Of a stretch of DNA of 64,000 nt, positions 60,827 through 64,000 are shown in pieces. Under the pieces are notes generated by a model. The model did no database searches. It worked only from the letters and a program-made list of their open reading frames with translations, and was not told the origin of the DNA. The DNA is from Mycolicibacterium tusciae (GTDB taxonomy: Bacteria; Actinomycetota; Actinomycetes; Mycobacteriales; Mycobacteriaceae): NCBI RefSeq assembly GCF_002086795.1, contig NZ_MVIM01000014.1:62001-126000 (forward strand), in the 5' to 3' direction. The number at the start of each line of letters is the position of its first letter. Position 1 is the first letter of the stretch. The position numbers were made by a program, and so were the translations under genes.

Positions 60827-61655
60827 AGAAGGCCTCGAACGTCGTTCCATTATCGCTCGAGCGGTGAATACCGTTATCGGTGGCAACGAACACCAGGCCG
60901 CGGCCAGCCGCCAGCACAGCCTGCGTTTGCTCACCCAAGGCGCGCCGCGCTTGCCACGTGGCGCCCGAATCCTGGCTTGCATACACCGTCCCAAAGGGAT
61001 CGATTCCGATCACAGGGCCGTCCTCAGGCCAGCTCAACAAGGCCAGCTGGGGTTGGGCACCGACCGGTGTGAACGTCTTGGCCCGGTCGAGGCTGCGCGC
61101 AAGTCCATCGGCGGTCGTCGCCAGAACCTCATTCGCGTTGTGCGGTGAGACCGCAATGTCGACAGCGCTGATCGCGGCGCGTTGATCCCAGGCGCGTTTA
61201 TCAGCGCTGACCATCACAGTCTGGGTGCGGCTGTTGAGGCCGTAGACCAGCCCGTGCCGGTAATCGAGCGCATGGAAATCAGCCTCGCCGGCCATCGACA
61301 CCGAGGTCCACGATTGGCCGCCATCTGTGGTCTCGATCAAACCGAGGTGCGGCGGCGCGTCACGATCGTTCTCGCCGGGATGTCCGCTGCCGAGGAAGTG
61401 GTCGGGTCCGGCAACGGTGAAGCCCATGAAGTCCTGCACGACACCACCGACGAGTTCGGGATCGCGCTCGTTGGCGATCCGGTACACACCGAAATGTGTG
61501 CCCGCATACAGCGCTCCGTCGGCCGGATTGATGCCTAGGCCGTGGATGTGGGCCAGACCTCTGCTGTCGGGTTGGCTGGATGTCGTGCCGCTGTTGGAAC
61601 ACGCGCCGACCAACAGCATCGTCACCGCCAACAGGGCAACGAGCGTTGACCGCAT
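60807..61655 (-). CDS. Lipoprotein with BNR/sortilin-like repeats
   Basis: 282 aa from ATG 61655 (GAGGTG upstream); an upstream in-frame start would overlap the transpeptidase. Signal peptide with lipobox LVGACS (Cys about residue 19). It has AHIHGLGINPADGALYAGTH and repeated TTDGGQSWTSV, SLDRAKTFTPV, SQDSGATWQA and SSDNGTTFEA blades, typical of the F510_1955-like glycosyl-hydrolase-type propellers. Role unknown. Second gene of the transpeptidase operon, coupled to the cyclase. Confidence 0.82.
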   Translation of the reverse strand: MRSTLVALLAVTMLLVGACSNSGTTSSQPDSRGLAHIHGLGINPADGALYAGTHFGVYRIANERDPELVGGVVQDFMGFTVAGPDHFLGSGHPGENDRDAPPHLGLIETTDGGQSWTSVSMAGEADFHALDYRHGLVYGLNSRTQTVMVSADKRAWDQRAAISAVDIAVSPHNANEVLATTADGLARSLDRAKTFTPVGAQPQLALLSWPEDGPVIGIDPFGTVYASQDSGATWQARRALGEQTQAVLAAGRGLVFVATDNGIHRSSDNGTTFEAFYAFDAQ

Positions 61656-61696
61656 GCTCACCTCGTTCCAAGCCAAGGATTCGCCGATGGGCGGCA

Positions 61697-62917
61697 TCAG
61701 AGGTTTGCGTTGCCTGTTCGCCACTGCTCCCATGGGATGTTCCAGTCCCCGAGACCGTCGGTCCCCGACAGCGTCGGGCCCACGGTGTTGACGACCTCGA
61801 CGATGTCGCCGCGTTTGGTGTTGTCGTAGAACCAGATCGCGTTGGCGGGGCTCACGTTGAGGCAGCCGTGGCTCACGTTGGTGCGGCCCTGGCTGCCCAT
61901 TGACCACGGCGCTGAATGCACATAGATGCCGCTGTAGGACATCTGCGTGGCCCAATCCACATCGAGGCGGTAACCCTCCGGCGAGTTGACGGGCACACCG
62001 TAGGTCGACGAGTCCATGATCAGGTGCGAATACCGGTCACCGATGATGTAGGCGCCATTATCGGTAGGCGTGCTGTCCTTGCCCATCGAGAGCGGCATGG
62101 TTCTGACCACTTCACCGTTGCGCCGCACGGTCAGCGTCTTGGTGCTGTCATCAGCCGTGGCGATGACTACGTCGCCGATGCTGAACCGGGTGGTGATGTC
62201 CTCCTGCCCGAAAAGGCCATCACCGAGATCCACCCCGTAGGTGTTGACCGCCACCTCGACCTTAGTTCCGGGCTTCCAGTATTCGGCTGGGCGCCAACGC
62301 ACTTCGCGGCTGTTGAGCCAGTAGAACGCGCCTTCTACTGGCGGGTTGGTCGTCACCTTGATGGCCTTCTGCGCCGCCAACCGGTTGGGGATGTCCTCAT
62401 CGAAGCGGACCGCGATGGGCTGGCCGACACCCACCACCTCACCGTCATTCGGCATGACGTAGGGCATCGTCAGGTTCTCCGGCGACTGCGTCTCAAATGT
62501 CATGCTATGGCGCGCCACGCCGCCGAGTCCGAGCGCCTCGGCGTTGAGCGTGTATTGCTTGTTGTAGCCCAACGCCTCGGTCGTTGCCCACGTGAGTCCA
62601 TCCGGGCTCAGCTGCCCGTCGACCAGATTGCCCTCTTCGTTGACCATGCTGACCGCGCCCAGCACGCCGTCGCCGGCGGCGACGGTGACAGGGGAATCCA
62701 CAGGAACGCCGACGGCGCCATCGCTCACCGACGCTTGCAGCCGGGGCACCAACAGGTCGCTGTATGGATCGCCCTTGTCCGCAATCACCTGAGGCGCCGG
62801 AGCAGACGCGTTGCTGCTGCATGCACCGAGCGCCAATGCCAGAGCGGAGCCCGCCGCCACGGCGATCAGCCAGAACCGGTAACCCCGTCGGCGTGTTACC
62901 GAACCGCGCTGCCGCAT
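61697..62917 (-). CDS. lppS: L,D-transpeptidase, LdtMt2 (LppS)-type lipoprotein
   Basis: 406 aa from ATG 62917 (LdtMt2 408); GGGGAAGGG upstream. Lipobox LALGACS, then VIADKGDPYSDLLVPRLQAS, Ig-like domains A and B (TMPYVMPNDGEVVGVGQPIA) and the catalytic YkuD domain with HSAPWSMGSQGRTNVSHGC. The C-terminal DWNIPWEQWR is also as in LdtMt2. Forms 3-3 crosslinks and is the main target of carbapenems among mycobacterial Ldts. First gene of the operon with the BNR lipoprotein and cyclase. Confidence 0.95.
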   Translation of the reverse strand: MRQRGSVTRRRGYRFWLIAVAAGSALALALGACSSNASAPAPQVIADKGDPYSDLLVPRLQASVSDGAVGVPVDSPVTVAAGDGVLGAVSMVNEEGNLVDGQLSPDGLTWATTEALGYNKQYTLNAEALGLGGVARHSMTFETQSPENLTMPYVMPNDGEVVGVGQPIAVRFDEDIPNRLAAQKAIKVTTNPPVEGAFYWLNSREVRWRPAEYWKPGTKVEVAVNTYGVDLGDGLFGQEDITTRFSIGDVVIATADDSTKTLTVRRNGEVVRTMPLSMGKDSTPTDNGAYIIGDRYSHLIMDSSTYGVPVNSPEGYRLDVDWATQMSYSGIYVHSAPWSMGSQGRTNVSHGCLNVSPANAIWFYDNTKRGDIVEVVNTVGPTLSGTDGLGDWNIPWEQWRTGNANL

Positions 62918-63133
62918 CGCCCTTCCCCTCTCTGCTCGCTGCCAATCAAGCGGCAGCGATCGAGCAACTACCGTGCGCCCACGCCAGCACTGCGCACCGC
63001 CATGGTCACCTCCAGAGTTACCGTCCCGTATATGGCTCAACTAGTCCTTCGTTAAAGATTCGGTAAAGCTTTCCCGATCGGCCATTTGCCTGCGCCGAAT
63101 GTCGTCCGCGCAGCAGCCGAGCTGGCCCTGCGG

Positions 63134-63160
63134 TCTACTATCTGTGTACGTACATACTAG
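63134..63160. promoter_or_regulatory. TGTACGTACA palindrome upstream of lppS
   Basis: A perfect 10-bp palindrome (63145-63154) within TCTACTA...TACTAG, about 220 bp upstream of the LdtMt2-like start. Shares TCTACT and GTGTACGTAC with 59265-59292. The 62918-63133 stretch has no gene. Confidence 0.45.
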
Positions 63161-63400
63161 CGTTTCGACAGGGGAACCCTATTGGGCGCCCTGCACCTTT
63201 TCAGAATGCCTGGCATGGGTCACCGCAGTGCGGCGGCAAGCATTACGGCCGTGAATGACTGGCCGCTGCTGTCTAATAGCTAGAATAGTATGTAGCTGCA
63301 GCGTATTTCATGTGGGCACATGTGAGATCCGCGGTCTGTCGACGCGACAATGGGGGACTGGGATTCCGCAGAACGCGTCGAGGTCTGCACGTGCCGGGCG

Positions 63401-64000
63401 GTGAGGTGTGGTGAATGCGGCCGACTACCTGGTTGCCTGGGCAACGCTGTACTTCGACTGAGTGACTCAGAGTCGGCGGCCGCGGCGGTCTCCGACCTAC
63501 GGGCAACGAAATTGACCGAGCCGACCAACTGGACCTCGCCACAACGAGTCTTGGTTCCCGGAGACCCCGATGTGCTGGCGATCGGCTACACCGTCGTGGA
63601 CCCCGAGACGGGACGTCAGCGGGTCGCTATGCGTTCCTTTGCTTTTTACGGTTCGGATGTGCTTACCCAGGTGGTCCGAGTGGTTGGCGGCCTGGCGCCG
63701 GCGGCACAGCTTGTTGTAAAAACCATCAACGTGCAACGTGTGATCATCGACCGGTTTCCGGCGACCGATCCAGCAGACTTCGCCGAGATCTCGCTCGATC
63801 CCACCGGCTTGTTGGCACGTACCCTGCTTCTGTCGCCGGAGGAGGCGGCGCCGGTTCAAAATGCGCGTTACGGCAAACGTGGGGCATTGCATTTCCAAAC
63901 CGACCCGATCTGGTCGTCTGCCTTGTTCGACGAGACGGTCATGGACTTAGCGGCCAGGGCCAAGACGAACGTATACCGCCTGTCAGACGGTTACGCCGCA
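63401..64000 (+). CDS. Unrecognised protein, partial at the right edge
   Basis: Open frame from GTG 63401 to the window end (200 codons and continuing). From codon 20 the text has coding character: TKLTEPTNWTSPQRVLVPGD, DVLAIGYTVVDPETGRQRVA, then RYGKRGALHFQTDPIW. No membrane span or known motif. The first 20 codons are Cys/Gly/Arg-rich and poorly coding, so the true start may be lost or the gene 5'-truncated. Confidence 0.5.
   Translation, partial: MRCGECGRLPGCLGNAVLRLSDSESAAAAVSDLRATKLTEPTNWTSPQRVLVPGDPDVLAIGYTVVDPETGRQRVAMRSFAFYGSDVLTQVVRVVGGLAPAAQLVVKTINVQRVIIDRFPATDPADFAEISLDPTGLLARTLLLSPEEAAPVQNARYGKRGALHFQTDPIWSSALFDETVMDLAARAKTNVYRLSDGYAA

Noticed and set aside
1..64000. tRNA or rRNA genes
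   Set aside because: No T-arm-like GTTCGAATC context with matching acceptor stems, and no rRNA-like stretch, was seen by eye.

Overview
The window looks like chromosome of a fast-growing, environmental mycobacterium (Mycobacterium/Mycolicibacterium). The reasons are high GC, frequent GTG starts and many 1-4 bp gene overlaps, an lpqS-cysK2-MFS gene order matching M. tuberculosis Rv0847-Rv0849, and an L,D-transpeptidase very close to LdtMt2 (LppS). All calls come from reading the sequence; no database search was run.

1-6.1 kb: a minus-strand cluster that I cannot match to a described pathway. It encodes two near-identical polytopic membrane proteins (246 and 243 aa), two tiny single-span proteins (42 and 34 aa), a 141-aa single-span protein, a NorQ/CbbQ-type AAA+ ATPase, a NorD-type VWA protein, two TetR repressors and a cytochrome P450 remnant at the window edge. 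NorQ/NorD pairs normally help activate metalloenzymes, so this may be an undescribed membrane metalloenzyme. Three copies of a TGACT-NN-AGTCA palindrome lie in its promoter regions.

6.1-31.7 kb: a catabolic region. A divergent pair of operons meets at about 15.0 kb around two TTGTCCGGACAA-like operators. The minus operon is SMP-30-like / GntR / two acyl-CoA synthetases / SDR. The plus operon has 12 genes: SDR, Rieske oxygenase, Baeyer-Villiger-like flavin monooxygenase, SDR, class III CoA-transferase, two pairs of acyl-CoA dehydrogenase subunits, Gfo/Idh oxidoreductase, ThDP enzyme and aldehyde dehydrogenase. It reads as oxygenation followed by CoA-dependent breakdown of an alicyclic or branched substrate that I cannot name.

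31.7-about 45 kb: a Tn7-like transposon (TniQ, TnsA, TnsB, TnsC and a second, convergent TniQ) followed by an XRE regulator and small hypothetical genes. A GCCCTACTAGTAGGGC palindrome occurs before the tniQ1-tnsABC operon, between tniQ2 and xre, and before a small ribbon-helix-helix gene, which suggests a dedicated regulon. No CRISPR array is visible. The right end was not found. Decayed genes follow (frameshifted ORF, antitoxin-like remnant, broken trxB).

45-57 kb: a copper/thiol-stress region. It holds copZ, a histidine-rich exported protein and copA behind a CsoR/RicR-type box; a polytopic membrane protein, a cupredoxin-like lipoprotein and a YcnI-like protein; a DUF305 pseudogene; and lpqS-cysK2-MFS.

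57-64 kb: cell-wall and signalling genes. There are two L,D-transpeptidases, a BNR-repeat lipoprotein, a frameshifted MerR-cyclase-YHS gene and an unrecognised ORF running off the end. Similar GTACGTAC palindromes precede both transpeptidase units.
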